Origin: Chryseobacterium gilvum | GTDB taxonomy: Bacteria > Bacteroidota > Bacteroidia > Flavobacteriales > Weeksellaceae | Direction: 5' to 3' | Length of the DNA stretch: 64,000 nt | NCBI RefSeq assembly: GCF_025628965.1 | Contig: NZ_JAOTEN010000001.1 | Coordinates: forward strand, 248,001-312,000 | Shown here: in pieces, positions 16,343-25,838 of the stretch | Layout of the letters: the number at the start of each line of letters is the position of its first letter | Position numbering within the stretch: the stretch's first letter is position 1 | Program-made: the position numbers and the translations under genes | The notes under the pieces: model-generated | The model's input: only the letters and a program-made list of their open reading frames with translations | The model's database searches: none | Told to the model about the DNA's origin: nothing

Positions 16343-17271
16343 TGAAACACATCCATCATATTTTTTCAGGAGTATTTTTACTTTTCATTCTTAATGTTTC
16401 CTGTAAGGAGCATGCTGTAAAAGCTTCAGCAGCTCCTTTTACAGAAGACAAGATTCCTAATGATACAGTGATTGCGACCTCAGGAATTTATCTGGTTTCC
16501 CCGGACGAGAAAGAAATCAATTCCCTTAAAAAGTCTATGGGGGAAGAGAATTTCTACACTGCCGCAGACGACAGCAATTTTTATATTTCAAAAATCTCAT
16601 CCCGGGTTAAAGAAAGATTAGTGCCGGTCAAATTTCAGAATATCAATTTCAAAGATGAACAGTTTGTATTTGATAAAAAGGCGCAAAAAAATGCATGGCT
16701 GATTATTGATTATAATAAAGGAAATAAACCTCAAACCTATTCACTGACTGATTTTTACAGCCGGCTGGATCAAAAAAATAATATTTCCGAAAAAAATAAT
16801 TCAGGTATTGATGAATATGCCCAAAATAATGAATTTACCTCCTTTACATTTGATATTAATGGTGACGGAAAAGAGGATCAAATCTTTAGCAGCAAACGAA
16901 ACATGGGAGACCGTTTGGTCGTCTTTTTATCAAATCGTAATGGATATTCTGAACAATTGCAATCAACTAATTTCTCTCAGGACGGAGGAAATCAGGTTTC
17001 TAAGATCATGAAAAACGGGAACGGATTTACCATTGAAACTAATTTCCCGCAGGGAACAGATAAATATACCTATTTTGTGAATTATGAAAACAGCCATTTT
17101 ATGGTGAATAAAGTGGTTCACGAAATAAGCTCATGGCAGCAGAAAAATGAAACGGTAAAAGTTTGTGAGTTTAATCCTCACCTTACTCTTCAGCAAGATT
17201 CCGATGAGGTTTTCAATACACTGATTGAAGCGGAAAAGAAGGCTAAATGTGTCACTAAAAAAGCCTATTGA
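16342..17271 (+). CDS. Lipoprotein, candidate immunity protein for the upstream hydrolase
   Basis: A 309-residue protein with a signal peptide and lipobox (LNVSCKEH). Its ATG overlaps the effector stop by one base (TAATG), so the two are translationally coupled. The body contains a FG-GAP/calcium-loop-like stretch, FDINGDGKEDQIF, within beta-rich sequence and ends with Cys-containing segments. It has no enzyme motif. A membrane-anchored periplasmic protein is what one expects to guard kin cells against a peptidoglycan-cutting toxin delivered to the periplasm. That role is inferred from the coupling, location and effector type; I do not recognise the family. An alternative is an accessory or adaptor lipoprotein. 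Confidence 0.65.
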   Translation: MKHIHHIFSGVFLLFILNVSCKEHAVKASAAPFTEDKIPNDTVIATSGIYLVSPDEKEINSLKKSMGEENFYTAADDSNFYISKISSRVKERLVPVKFQNINFKDEQFVFDKKAQKNAWLIIDYNKGNKPQTYSLTDFYSRLDQKNNISEKNNSGIDEYAQNNEFTSFTFDINGDGKEDQIFSSKRNMGDRLVVFLSNRNGYSEQLQSTNFSQDGGNQVSKIMKNGNGFTIETNFPQGTDKYTYFVNYENSHFMVNKVVHEISSWQQKNETVKVCEFNPHLTLQQDSDEVFNTLIEAEKKAKCVTKKAY

Positions 17272-17330
17272 TTCATTTGAAAATAAAATAAATTGATTCA
17301 GTTATCCTAAATTCAAAGAACATTACCTTT

Positions 17331-18296
17331 ATGATGGTTCATTTTATTCTACCGGGAGATACCTTAAAAAGTATTGCAAAGGAAATCAATCTAGAAAATC
17401 CTGTTTATCTTAAAGAATATCACAATCGGTTTTGCGGAAGGGAAGATTATATTGATGATGACCTTATTTCAGGGAAAAAGCTGCTGTTGCCGGATATTTC
17501 GGCTATTCAGAATTACAATGCCAAAAATGACGCGCCCTTTAAAAGCCTGGAGAGAAATCCTGTTATCGGTTTTAAACCCGAAGGGAGCCATAAAAATTAC
17601 CGCATCAGCATTACAGAATCTGCGAAAAGTGAGGATGACATGAAAAACTCTTTCGTTTCTTATACTGCCTCATTGCAGTGGATCAGAAATGAATACAACG
17701 AGCATGTTTTTCATTATTCGAAACACAGTTTTTCTAACCGGCTCGAGACGAAAGTAGGCGATCTTGCAATAGGCTGCATAGAATCTTTGAATCCTCTGGA
17801 AATAAGGCTCAATGCAAAAGGCGAGCTTCTTAGAATCAATATAACGAAAGAAGTGTCTGATCGTTTTGAGGATATTAAAGAAGAATTATATGACCGTTTT
17901 CCGGATCAGTATGCCCGAATGTATATTGATGAATTTGAATTTGTGGTTAAAAATTATGATTTGTTTAATAAAAAAATGAAATCAGACTGGTTTATAAAAG
18001 CCTATTTTGCTCCTATCAGAAATCCCTTTAAAAACGGAAAATCTTTTTTCGACCTTTTTCTGGAAGATCAGAAACTGATGGTAAATATGATACAGGAAGC
18101 CGAATCTTCTGGTGATGATGATGAAATTACGCTGATCCAGACACTGTCTTCAGAATTTAAAAGAGATGCAGTATACAGCGGGAAATATTCGGTTGATGCC
18201 CAATCTGGGATGATTAAAAATATAAACGTGTATTACGGCTACTCAGAATATGATATTCAGTATTCGACGGATCTTATGATAGATGAATTATTATAA
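17331..18296 (+). CDS. LysM-containing T6SS-associated protein of unknown function
   Basis: A 321-residue protein with no signal peptide. The first 55 residues match a LysM fold (VHFILPGDTLKSIAKEINLE, then ISGKKLLLP at the end), which normally binds peptidoglycan. The remaining 260 residues, mostly mixed alpha/beta and strongly charged, are unfamiliar. It lies 59 bases after the lipoprotein and before the first hcp promoter, inside the secretion cluster. Without a signal peptide it could be a cytosolic loader that uses LysM as a protein-contact module, as in some phage tail and T6SS spike-associated proteins, or a cargo. The second in-frame ATG at 17334 is an equally possible start. Confidence 0.6.
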   Translation: MMVHFILPGDTLKSIAKEINLENPVYLKEYHNRFCGREDYIDDDLISGKKLLLPDISAIQNYNAKNDAPFKSLERNPVIGFKPEGSHKNYRISITESAKSEDDMKNSFVSYTASLQWIRNEYNEHVFHYSKHSFSNRLETKVGDLAIGCIESLNPLEIRLNAKGELLRINITKEVSDRFEDIKEELYDRFPDQYARMYIDEFEFVVKNYDLFNKKMKSDWFIKAYFAPIRNPFKNGKSFFDLFLEDQKLMVNMIQEAESSGDDDEITLIQTLSSEFKRDAVYSGKYSVDAQSGMIKNINVYYGYSEYDIQYSTDLMIDELL

Positions 18297-18333
18297 TATC
18301 TGTTTTAATAATTATTTATGTTGTTTGAAAATC

Positions 18334-18424
18334 GTAGAATTACGACACAAAATCGTAGAATTACTACAAAATTAAAGAAATATGGTAATTGGATTGATTG
18401 TTGATTCCTGAGTTATTATCTTTG
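18334..18424 (+). promoter_or_regulatory. hcp1 promoter with two tandem GTAG dyads
   Basis: Two 13-bp elements, GTAGAATTACGAC (18334-18346) and GTAGAATTACTAC (18355-18367), lie exactly 21 bp apart. Downstream are TTG (18394-18396), a 20-base spacer and TATCTTTG (18417-18424), a consensus promoter. The same arrangement recurs before the second hcp at nearly the same distance. Probably paired binding sites for an activator. Confidence 0.75.
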
Positions 18425-18472
18425 ATATAGAAATTACGATCACAAAATATTAACATTTAAAATTCACAGATC

Positions 18473-18877
18473 ATGGCAGCAAATTCAAGAGGAATCTTAA
18501 AATTCAACGGAAGCGAAGGTCAGAAATTATTAAAGCTGAATTACAGCGTATCAAGATCCACAGACGTATCAGGACGTGTGGCTTCAGACCCTTCTAACGC
18601 TATTATCAAATTAACAATCGAGGCAACAGAAAAATCTGACATCCTTGAAAGTTTACTCAACGGGAAGTACAAACCGACAAGCGGTGAAATCACATTCAAC
18701 AAATCTCATGAAGAAGGTACATTGATTACCCTGAACTGGGAAAACGGATATGTCATTCAGCACGAAGTAGACTTTGACGCAGTAGATGACAATTCTATGC
18801 TGATCAGCTTTGTCGTAAGTGCAGAAAAAATCAACTACGGAAATGCAGCATACGAAGGACTTTGGCCGTCTAGCTAG
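18473..18877 (+). CDS. tssD: T6SS tube protein Hcp/TssD, first copy
   Basis: A 134-residue TssD of the Bacteroidota type. Hexamers of this protein stack to form the inner tube expelled by T6SS firing. It begins MAANSRGILKFNGSEGQK and ends AAYEGLWPSS, with the beta-rich core (SGEITFNKSHEEGTLITLNW) typical of the family. The length is standard. A second copy at 26972 differs at only seven residues. Expression is probably strong and controlled: tandem dyads and a good promoter lie upstream and a terminator hairpin follows, making it a single-gene transcript. Confidence 0.9.
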   Translation: MAANSRGILKFNGSEGQKLLKLNYSVSRSTDVSGRVASDPSNAIIKLTIEATEKSDILESLLNGKYKPTSGEITFNKSHEEGTLITLNWENGYVIQHEVDFDAVDDNSMLISFVVSAEKINYGNAAYEGLWPSS

Positions 18878-18907
18878 AATTTTCGCTTATGAAAAAGAAC
18901 AAGATAC

Positions 18908-18939
18908 AAAAAGACTGTCCGTGAAAGACGGTCTTTTTT
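18908..18939 (+). terminator. Terminator after hcp1
   Basis: AAAAAGACTGTC pairs with GACGGTCTTTTT (one G-U pair) over a 7-base loop, followed by T. Confidence 0.85.
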
Positions 18940-19152
18940 GCCTTTGAAGCGCCTTACAGCTAAAAAAATTGAGGCAATTGATCTTCAATAAATTCAAACG
19001 GTTTGCAAACAGCATTGTATTCTTTATCATTTATTATAATGAATAATTAAAATTCAGAATTATTGATGATAAAATTATCATAAAGCTTTATGATTAAGGC
19101 GATTGATTGAATAAAATTTAATAACTTTAGATCACCACACAATCACAAAATT

Positions 19153-21093
19153 ATGTCTATAACATCTGAACAAACACGGAGTTCTGGTTTTCGTCCGTCG
19201 CAAAACGCGGAAGGCGTTTCAGATAGCCATCATACGGGGATCAACCGTCTGGTAAAACTATCTTTGGTTATCGAAGGTAAAGTAATCAGCTATTACAAAC
19301 ATTTTACCTTGAAGCAAAGTGCACAGCGCCATCACGAGTTTACCCTTACGCTGGCTCACGATACATTAGGCGACAGACAAACACATACACTCGAAGAAGC
19401 CAATACGTTTTTAGGAAAAAGATTAACGGCTGTTATTTCATATAAAGATATTGATAAAAGTCCCGAACGTACTTTTGTCGGAGTCATTACCGGAGTGGGA
19501 TTCAGCCAGGAAAAGATGAGTTTGGGAAATATCGTGTTATCAGGATACAGCCCGACTGTTTTGCTGGACGGCGCACCCCATGTACAGAGTTTCGGGGGCA
19601 GCCAGCCGGTGAATATGGGGATCATTGCGGAAGAAGTCATCAGTCAGGGTCTTGATAAGAGCCGTTTTGATATCAGGATCGATACCAATGATTACTCTCA
19701 GATCATTTACAGCAGCCAGTATGATGAGACGCATTACAATTATCTTGCAAGAATGGCAGAGGCGTACGGTGAACAATTCTATTACGATGGCGAAGTCTTA
19801 CACTTCGGAAAACTTCCCCCGCAAAATCAGCCTATTAAGCTTACTTACGGAAGCAGCGCAAATGATATTAAAGTAGAATTAAAAGCAGTTCATACCAAAC
19901 CTCAGTTTTATGGCTACAACAGCAGCAAACATGAGAAGCTTACCTCCGGTGCAACTCCTATTCAGCATGTGGGAGATCTGGCAAAAACTGCATATAAGCA
20001 TAACGAAACCATCTATAAAACACCTTCGTTAAGAGTCGCTCCGATTAAGGCAACTACTCATCTTGATGTAGAATATTCTCAAAAAAGCACGGCAGGAAGC
20101 GAAGCGGTAAATGTTTTCAGTTTATCCGGTTCTACTACCGTTCCGTTTTTGCATCCCGGTTGCAGCGTTGATGTAGAAATGCGGAAACCGGATACTAATG
20201 AAACCTCTTACTTTACCAGAATTATGGTGACGGAGACCGTTCATGAGATTGATACCATTGGTCATTATAAAGGAAGCTTCGAAGGAATTGCTTCTGATAC
20301 GGGCTTTCTTCCTACCCCGGATTTTACGGTTCCCAAAGCTGAACCTCAGTTGGCAACCGTGATTTCTAATGCCGATCCTGAAGGACAAGGAAGGGTACAG
20401 GTTCGATTCGACTGGCAGACCAATGACACCACCCATTTTATAAGAATGATGAGTCCCGATGCGGGAGGCACAGATCAGATTACGCAGAATAGAGGGTATG
20501 TGGCAATTCCTGAAGTGGGAGATCAGGTCATGGTGAATTTTGTACACAGCCATCCGGATCGTCCTTTTGTGATGGGCGGAATGTTTCATGGATTGGTCGG
20601 TTTAGGCGGAGGAATGAATAATCATTTAAAATCAATCCAGACCAGAAGCGGAATCAGGATACTCATGAATGATGCAGAAGGCAGTGTAAACATCATTGAC
20701 CCAAGCGGAAATACCTATCTCATGGACGGAAAAGGAAATATTACCGTAACAGCTCCCAACAACATGACCTTCAATGCCGGTGCAAATTTAGATATCAATG
20801 TAGGACAGAATATGACAACCAATGTCGGGATGAATAAATCTGATACCATCAGTCTAAACCATACTCAAAGCGTGGGTGCAATGAAAATGACTTCCGTTTT
20901 GGGCGATACCAGTATGTATATCACGGGGAAACTGACCGAAATGATCGATGGAGATGTAACAAGTGAGGTAAAACAGGGAAAAACCGTCATTAATGCGGAT
21001 CAGGGTATCGAAACCAATTCGAATGCTTCGATCAATAAGCATGCACAGAATGAGGTTCAGAATAATAGCGGAGAAAAAAGCAAAAACTATTAA
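19153..21093 (+). CDS. tssI: T6SS spike protein VgrG/TssI
   Basis: A 646-residue VgrG. The N-terminal gp27-like half includes the membrane-baseplate hub features (VGVITGVGFSQEKMS, ARMAEAYGEQFYYDG). The middle OB-fold follows with DPEGQGRVQVRFDWQTNDTT and GYVAIPEVGDQVMVNF, and the C-terminal gp5-like beta-helix contains repeats such as GNTYLMDGKGNITVTAPNNM. There is no fused enzymatic extension; it ends with a short polar tail. The metzincin-type effector starts 11 bases after the stop, so this VgrG is the likely carrier for that cargo. No consensus promoter is clear, but the TAACTTTA at 19122 is a weak candidate. Confidence 0.93.
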   Translation: MSITSEQTRSSGFRPSQNAEGVSDSHHTGINRLVKLSLVIEGKVISYYKHFTLKQSAQRHHEFTLTLAHDTLGDRQTHTLEEANTFLGKRLTAVISYKDIDKSPERTFVGVITGVGFSQEKMSLGNIVLSGYSPTVLLDGAPHVQSFGGSQPVNMGIIAEEVISQGLDKSRFDIRIDTNDYSQIIYSSQYDETHYNYLARMAEAYGEQFYYDGEVLHFGKLPPQNQPIKLTYGSSANDIKVELKAVHTKPQFYGYNSSKHEKLTSGATPIQHVGDLAKTAYKHNETIYKTPSLRVAPIKATTHLDVEYSQKSTAGSEAVNVFSLSGSTTVPFLHPGCSVDVEMRKPDTNETSYFTRIMVTETVHEIDTIGHYKGSFEGIASDTGFLPTPDFTVPKAEPQLATVISNADPEGQGRVQVRFDWQTNDTTHFIRMMSPDAGGTDQITQNRGYVAIPEVGDQVMVNFVHSHPDRPFVMGGMFHGLVGLGGGMNNHLKSIQTRSGIRILMNDAEGSVNIIDPSGNTYLMDGKGNITVTAPNNMTFNAGANLDINVGQNMTTNVGMNKSDTISLNHTQSVGAMKMTSVLGDTSMYITGKLTEMIDGDVTSEVKQGKTVINADQGIETNSNASINKHAQNEVQNNSGEKSKNY

Positions 21094-21104
21094 TCCCACG
21101 ATGT

Positions 21105-22436
21105 ATGAGAACCAGAATCGTTAAAGGGAAAATATTCGAGAGTATTGAGAAAGATTACAATCTATACTCTGAGAAAGATATTGTCTTCAATGCTGCAGAA
21201 AGAGTGGAAGAAAAAGGGGGAAGCAAAGGGGTAAGTTACGGAAGTGCTTCAAAACCGCCTCCACCTACCACAAAAGCAAAGTGTGTCATTCATTTCAGGC
21301 CCGATCAGAAGTACAAAGATTCTCCGTCTTTTGGGTTCGACTGGATCAAAGTTGCGGATACAGGATACGCAGGAGACGTTTGGTATTTAAATTACGTCGG
21401 AAAATACAGAAATCCTGCCGATGCTACAAAATTACAGCAGATCTACGATAACGGTGTTTTTAAGAAAAGCGCTGCGGAATTCACCAAAATAAGCAGCACA
21501 TTTGAAAAGCTTTTACTGGAAGCTAAGAAAAATGCCGGAAAGTCTGATTATATGTATTATGTGCCAAAAATGACACTCAGAAAAAATAAAGAGGCCAGTT
21601 TAATCCTGAAAATTAAAATTGACGAATCACCCAAAGAATTGAAATTTGAGTATGATAAAGCCGTTTTTGAAATCATTGATTATAAAAATGACGAGATTCA
21701 CGATAAAAGTAAGGGCAGCAGAACAATACCGATAAAAATTAAATGCAAAGGTGTGTTTAACGTCCAGAAAAGCATTACTATTTTAGCCGATAAGCAGGTT
21801 TGCGGAAAGCTGAATGTGTTGCCTAATAATTTCAGTTACAATATAAAAACCGTTTTCGTCACCATTACCACAAAAATCAATGGTACCGTACAAACCGGAA
21901 CGGTGAGTGCCGCTGAAAAGATAAAACTGAAACAGGTATTGGCGCAGTCGTATGTTGAAAGTACAGCGGAAGAAGACAGTTTAGACTTAACAGGTTTTTT
22001 CACTTCTACATGGTTCAACTGGTGGTTTACACAGAAAGGTCAGGTAAAAACACATGAGCTTCATAAATATCTGAACGAAAAAATACACGCCAAAGACAGT
22101 AAATACAAAAATTATTATAAAGTATATGTTTTTGGATCGGCTTCCGGTGGTCTCAATGGGATTGCGGAAGATGTAGGCCATGTGAAAAGTGCCATTGTTT
22201 TTCCGGGAAGAATTTCCAGCGATCCGAGTATGGGAAGTTCAGTTCACGAGATTTTGCATGCGATAGGATTGTATCATACTTTTGATAATGATTCCGGTTT
22301 TACGTTTGAAAGAGCGGTTTTGGATAATGTGATGGATTATTCTCACTGGAACCATATCAACAGAATATCTACCACCCATTGGCAATGGAAATTGTTGCAG
22401 AATAATTTAAGCGGTTACAAAATACCTGTAAAATAA
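21105..22436 (+). CDS. VgrG-linked metzincin-type metalloprotease effector
   Basis: A 443-residue protein without signal peptide. The C-terminal third holds HEILHAIGLYH at residues 381-391, the extended zinc motif HExxHxxGxxH with Glu382 as catalytic base. A Met-turn candidate follows 19 residues after the last His (VMDY, Met410). These are the two defining features of metzincin peptidases. The N-terminus (MRTRIVKGKIFESIEKDY, then CVIHFRPDQKYKD, FGFDWIKVADTGYAGDVWY) resembles openings that I recall from other Bacteroidota T6SS-linked proteins and may be a delivery domain. It is 11 bases downstream of VgrG and is followed by an overlapping lipoprotein gene. The target protein is unknown. Confidence 0.77.
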   Translation: MRTRIVKGKIFESIEKDYNLYSEKDIVFNAAERVEEKGGSKGVSYGSASKPPPPTTKAKCVIHFRPDQKYKDSPSFGFDWIKVADTGYAGDVWYLNYVGKYRNPADATKLQQIYDNGVFKKSAAEFTKISSTFEKLLLEAKKNAGKSDYMYYVPKMTLRKNKEASLILKIKIDESPKELKFEYDKAVFEIIDYKNDEIHDKSKGSRTIPIKIKCKGVFNVQKSITILADKQVCGKLNVLPNNFSYNIKTVFVTITTKINGTVQTGTVSAAEKIKLKQVLAQSYVESTAEEDSLDLTGFFTSTWFNWWFTQKGQVKTHELHKYLNEKIHAKDSKYKNYYKVYVFGSASGGLNGIAEDVGHVKSAIVFPGRISSDPSMGSSVHEILHAIGLYHTFDNDSGFTFERAVLDNVMDYSHWNHINRISTTHWQWKLLQNNLSGYKIPVK

Positions 22437-23125
22437 TGAATAAACTAATTATAATCATCACCACTTTTTTCCTGATAGGCTGTAACGGTCAGGATAAGAA
22501 TGATTTAAAGAATAAAAACATGAAAACTGCAAATTTTGACATTGCTCAATTTGATAAAGACCGGGAAACGGTATATGACGGCGAAAAAATAGTATCAGGT
22601 TCGGTAACCGATACCGTAAAAGAAGGAACCAGGATCCGGGCATTATTTGATGAAGGATATACGGAAAATGTAGAACCCGAGAACTCTTTTTTCGGAGTGT
22701 ATAAAGAATACTACAAAAGCGGAGTGGTAAAAAAACTGAGAACCAAAAATCTTGTCAGTTATATTGAAGGTTTCGCACCATGGGGAATGGAATATGAATA
22801 CGATAAAAACGGGAAGTTAATTAATGAAACCGACAACGAAAAGTTATACCAGAATGTAAAAGTAAACCCAGATAGGCTTTTCCAGATTTTAGATGAAAAA
22901 AACATATTCAAAATCAATAACCCGGCTAAACACAGGCTTTCGATCTGGTTTCACGATAAGAGTGTAAAATCTAAAGAAATGGTTTGGAATAAACTGAAAT
23001 ACGCGGACGGCGAAAATCCCTTCTGGGAGGTCGTAAAAGACCTGAGAACGCACGATGAGGAGCCGGTAAACGAAAAAGTATATAAAATTGATGCTGTAAC
23101 AGGAACTGTGAGTGAAATTAAATAA
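22436..23125 (+). CDS. Lipoprotein, candidate immunity protein for the metalloprotease effector
   Basis: A 229-residue protein starting MNKLIIIITTFFLIGCNGQD: a signal peptide with lipobox IGC. The ATG overlaps the protease stop codon by one base (TAATG), the same coupling as in the first effector pair. The mature part contains a YKEYYKSGVVKKLRTKN and YEYDKNGKLINETDN segment that resembles MORN-like or toxin-antitoxin antitoxin-type repeats. It has no catalytic motif. If it is immunity, the toxin acts in the periplasm. The family was not recognised. Confidence 0.63.
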   Translation: MNKLIIIITTFFLIGCNGQDKNDLKNKNMKTANFDIAQFDKDRETVYDGEKIVSGSVTDTVKEGTRIRALFDEGYTENVEPENSFFGVYKEYYKSGVVKKLRTKNLVSYIEGFAPWGMEYEYDKNGKLINETDNEKLYQNVKVNPDRLFQILDEKNIFKINNPAKHRLSIWFHDKSVKSKEMVWNKLKYADGENPFWEVVKDLRTHDEEPVNEKVYKIDAVTGTVSEIK

Positions 23126-23128
23126 ATC

Positions 23129-23169
23129 ATATCCGAAAAGTAGTATTTAACAACTTTTACAACGGATAT
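23129..23169. repeat. Interrupted inverted repeat downstream of second immunity gene
   Basis: ATATCCG (23129-23135) and CGGATAT (23163-23169) enclose an inner AAAAGT/ACTTTT pair. It can fold as a two-step hairpin but lacks a clear U-tail, so it may only stabilise the 3' end. Confidence 0.45.
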
Positions 23170-23279
23170 TGCTGTTAACATTACATAATACGATTATTTG
23201 TAAAAAGTACTCTTACATAAAATAAAATCATTATTTTAGTTTAACCAAAAATCACCAAAATAATAATATAAAATAATCC

Positions 23280-25778
23280 ATGGGAGTACTTGTAACCAAC
23301 GAAACAGTCAAACAGCTTTTCCATATAGCGCAGTCTATCGCAAGAGAAAATTACAATGCAACCTATGATGGTCCGCACATTTTGCAGGCTTTAATGCACA
23401 AAGACATCGGGCTGAATGATTTTCTGAAAAATATAGACAAAGATCCGGGTTATTTTTACGAATGGGCAGATGTCCGGATTGAAGATTATCCTAAGACCAC
23501 GCATCTTCCCGATGAAGTAAAGACCGGGGAATCGGTAGACCAGATTCTGGAAGAAGCCGATGATATCCGTCTGAAATTAGGCCTTGATGAGATCACTCCA
23601 ATTTGTATTTTAACAGCTATTGTAAAACCACAGGTTGCATTTACGTTGCAGCAACTCAAATCGTTACCGCTCAGAGAGCACGAAATATTTAATCTGTATC
23701 GAAAAGACACTCCGTTTGCAACTTCTGAAAACGGAGAATTTTCTTCACTTTTTTCAAATAACGGTTCAGATTTTTCAGAAGCATCATTCCCTTCCATCAA
23801 AAATTATTGTGTAGACCGGACTGAACAGGCAAGACAGGGCAAGATTGAAAACATCATCGGAAGAGATAAAGAACTCAGAACTTTGGTCGAAATTCTTTGT
23901 CGCAGAACCAAGCCCAATGTCATTATCATCGGGGAGCCGGGAGTAGGGAAAACAGCTTTGGTAGAAGGTTTTGCGACAGAAATTACCAAAGGCAATGTGC
24001 CTGAAATGCTTAAAAATGCAACGCTTTTAGAGCTTGACACAGGAGCTTTGCTCGCTGGAACTTCTTATAAAGGCGAAATTGAAGACCGCCTGAAAAAAGT
24101 AATCAACGAATGCAAAAAAATAGAAAAAGCCATTTTATTTATTGATGAAATTCACACGCTTTTAGACCCGAAAGGAAGCATCGGAAACATCGGAAATATT
24201 CTGAAACCTGAATTGGCACGAGGCGAAATTACCGTAATCGGGGCCACAACACAGGAAGAGTACAGAAAAATTATAGAGCCGGAACAAGCTTTCAACAGAC
24301 GTTTTGAAGTGTTGACGGTCAACGAACCGGATGACCAGACTTGTGTGAAAATGATTGATGTCCTTCTGGAAGGGTATAAAAAACATCACGGCATTGAAGT
24401 AGAAAAAACGGCGCTTCCGGAGTGTGTGCGTCTGGCAAAAAGATATGCCAAAGGTAAAAAACTGCCCGATGCAGCCATCGATTTGCTAGACAGAACAATG
24501 GCAGCCATTAAAATGCTCGACGAGCTTTCAGAAAAAGAGCTTGAAAGTTGGAAAGAGGGGTACGAAACCATTCTCAAAGATGAATATTTTACGGAAAAAG
24601 ATAAAGCAGACGAACTGATCTGGAATTATAATGTATTGCGGGATAAAATCAGTCCTATTTTATGGGGATCATTGAGTGAGCAGCCGCAAATAGACAATTC
24701 GATGCCTGTTGAGCATATTCAAAAGATCATTGACGATACTTTTGCAGAACTTCAGCAGCATGCCTCAATCAAAAGAGAAAAAGTCGATAGGCTGGAACTG
24801 GCTGCAGTTATGGCGGCTAAAACCAATATCCCGATCGGTAAGATTCAGGCGCAGGAAAAAGAAAAACTTCTCGGAATGGAATCGCTTCTTCTGAAAAGAG
24901 TGGTCGGCCAGGATCATGCACTGAAAATTCTGGCAGATGCAATTGTGGAAAACCGCAGCGGATTAAATAAACCCGGACAACCGATCGGTTCTTTCTTCCT
25001 TTTAGGACCTACCGGAACCGGGAAAACCGAATTGGCAAAATCAATGGCAGAATTGCTTTTCAATGACGAAAAAGCAATGGTCCGTTTTGATATGTCAGAA
25101 TTTAAAGAAGAACATTCTGCGGCACTCTTATATGGTGCTCCTCCGGGATATGTAGGCTATGAAGAAGGCGGAATGCTGGTAAATAAAATTCGTCAGCAAC
25201 CTTATACAGTTGTTTTATTTGATGAAATTGAAAAAGCGCATCATTCGGTTTTTGATGTCTTTTTACAGATTATGGATGAAGGGAAAGTACATGATAAATT
25301 AGGAAAAGAAGGCGATTTCAGCAATGCTTTGATTTTATTTACCTCCAATATCGGAAGCGAAGAAATCGTAAAGCAGTTTGAAGAAGGTACCGTTCCGGAA
25401 TCGAAAGCTTTAATGCAGATCATGTCAAATTCAGGGCGTTTCAGGCCGGAATTCCTAGCCAGGATTACAGAAATTATCCCTTTTGCACCGATTACAGAAT
25501 CCATTGCGGAGCGAATCTTTAATATTCAGTTAAAATCATTGCATAAATCGCTTCAACGATTAGGAATTACACTTTCCATTACAGATGAAGCGGTTAAAAA
25601 TCTTGCTTTGGGAGGCTTCAGCAGTAAATATGGGGCGAGACAGATTTCCGGAGTGATCAGAGCACAGTTGGCAAGACCAATTTCCAAAATGATCGTGAGA
25701 GAAGAGGTGAAATCCGGACAAATCATCAGTGTAGACTGGGATCAGGAAAAAGAACAGCTTACTTGGAACGTAGAATAA
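23280..25778 (+). CDS. tssH: T6SS sheath-recycling ATPase ClpV/TssH
   Basis: An 832-residue AAA+ disaggregase with two nucleotide-binding domains. After the N-terminal domain come Walker A GEPGVGKT near residue 218 and Walker B LFIDEIHT. A coiled-coil middle domain around 400-500 follows, then the second Walker A GPTGTGKT near 577 and Walker B VVLFDEIEKAHHSVFDVFLQ. ClpV takes apart contracted sheath so that it can be reused. The tight association with Hcp and VgrG genes supports TssH over the general ClpB chaperone. It ends in a hairpin that lies 15 bases before the transglycosylase start. Confidence 0.9.
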   Translation: MGVLVTNETVKQLFHIAQSIARENYNATYDGPHILQALMHKDIGLNDFLKNIDKDPGYFYEWADVRIEDYPKTTHLPDEVKTGESVDQILEEADDIRLKLGLDEITPICILTAIVKPQVAFTLQQLKSLPLREHEIFNLYRKDTPFATSENGEFSSLFSNNGSDFSEASFPSIKNYCVDRTEQARQGKIENIIGRDKELRTLVEILCRRTKPNVIIIGEPGVGKTALVEGFATEITKGNVPEMLKNATLLELDTGALLAGTSYKGEIEDRLKKVINECKKIEKAILFIDEIHTLLDPKGSIGNIGNILKPELARGEITVIGATTQEEYRKIIEPEQAFNRRFEVLTVNEPDDQTCVKMIDVLLEGYKKHHGIEVEKTALPECVRLAKRYAKGKKLPDAAIDLLDRTMAAIKMLDELSEKELESWKEGYETILKDEYFTEKDKADELIWNYNVLRDKISPILWGSLSEQPQIDNSMPVEHIQKIIDDTFAELQQHASIKREKVDRLELAAVMAAKTNIPIGKIQAQEKEKLLGMESLLLKRVVGQDHALKILADAIVENRSGLNKPGQPIGSFFLLGPTGTGKTELAKSMAELLFNDEKAMVRFDMSEFKEEHSAALLYGAPPGYVGYEEGGMLVNKIRQQPYTVVLFDEIEKAHHSVFDVFLQIMDEGKVHDKLGKEGDFSNALILFTSNIGSEEIVKQFEEGTVPESKALMQIMSNSGRFRPEFLARITEIIPFAPITESIAERIFNIQLKSLHKSLQRLGITLSITDEAVKNLALGGFSSKYGARQISGVIRAQLARPISKMIVREEVKSGQIISVDWDQEKEQLTWNVE

Positions 25779-25789
25779 TTGAATCAATA

Positions 25790-25824
25790 AAAATAAGAAC
25801 ATTTACTGTAAATGTTCTTATTTT
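25790..25824 (+). terminator. Hairpin with T-rich tail after clpV
   Basis: A perfect 16-bp AT-rich stem (25790-25805 with 25809-25824) has a CTG loop. The next gene starts 15 bases on, so it may act as a partial terminator or expression-setting element within the operon. Confidence 0.68.
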
Positions 25825-25838
25825 ATGAAAACATAGAA

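Noticed and set aside
25812-25838. Upstream ATG for the lytic transglycosylase
   Set aside because: It lies in the hairpin after clpV and puts nine residues in front of a good signal peptide.
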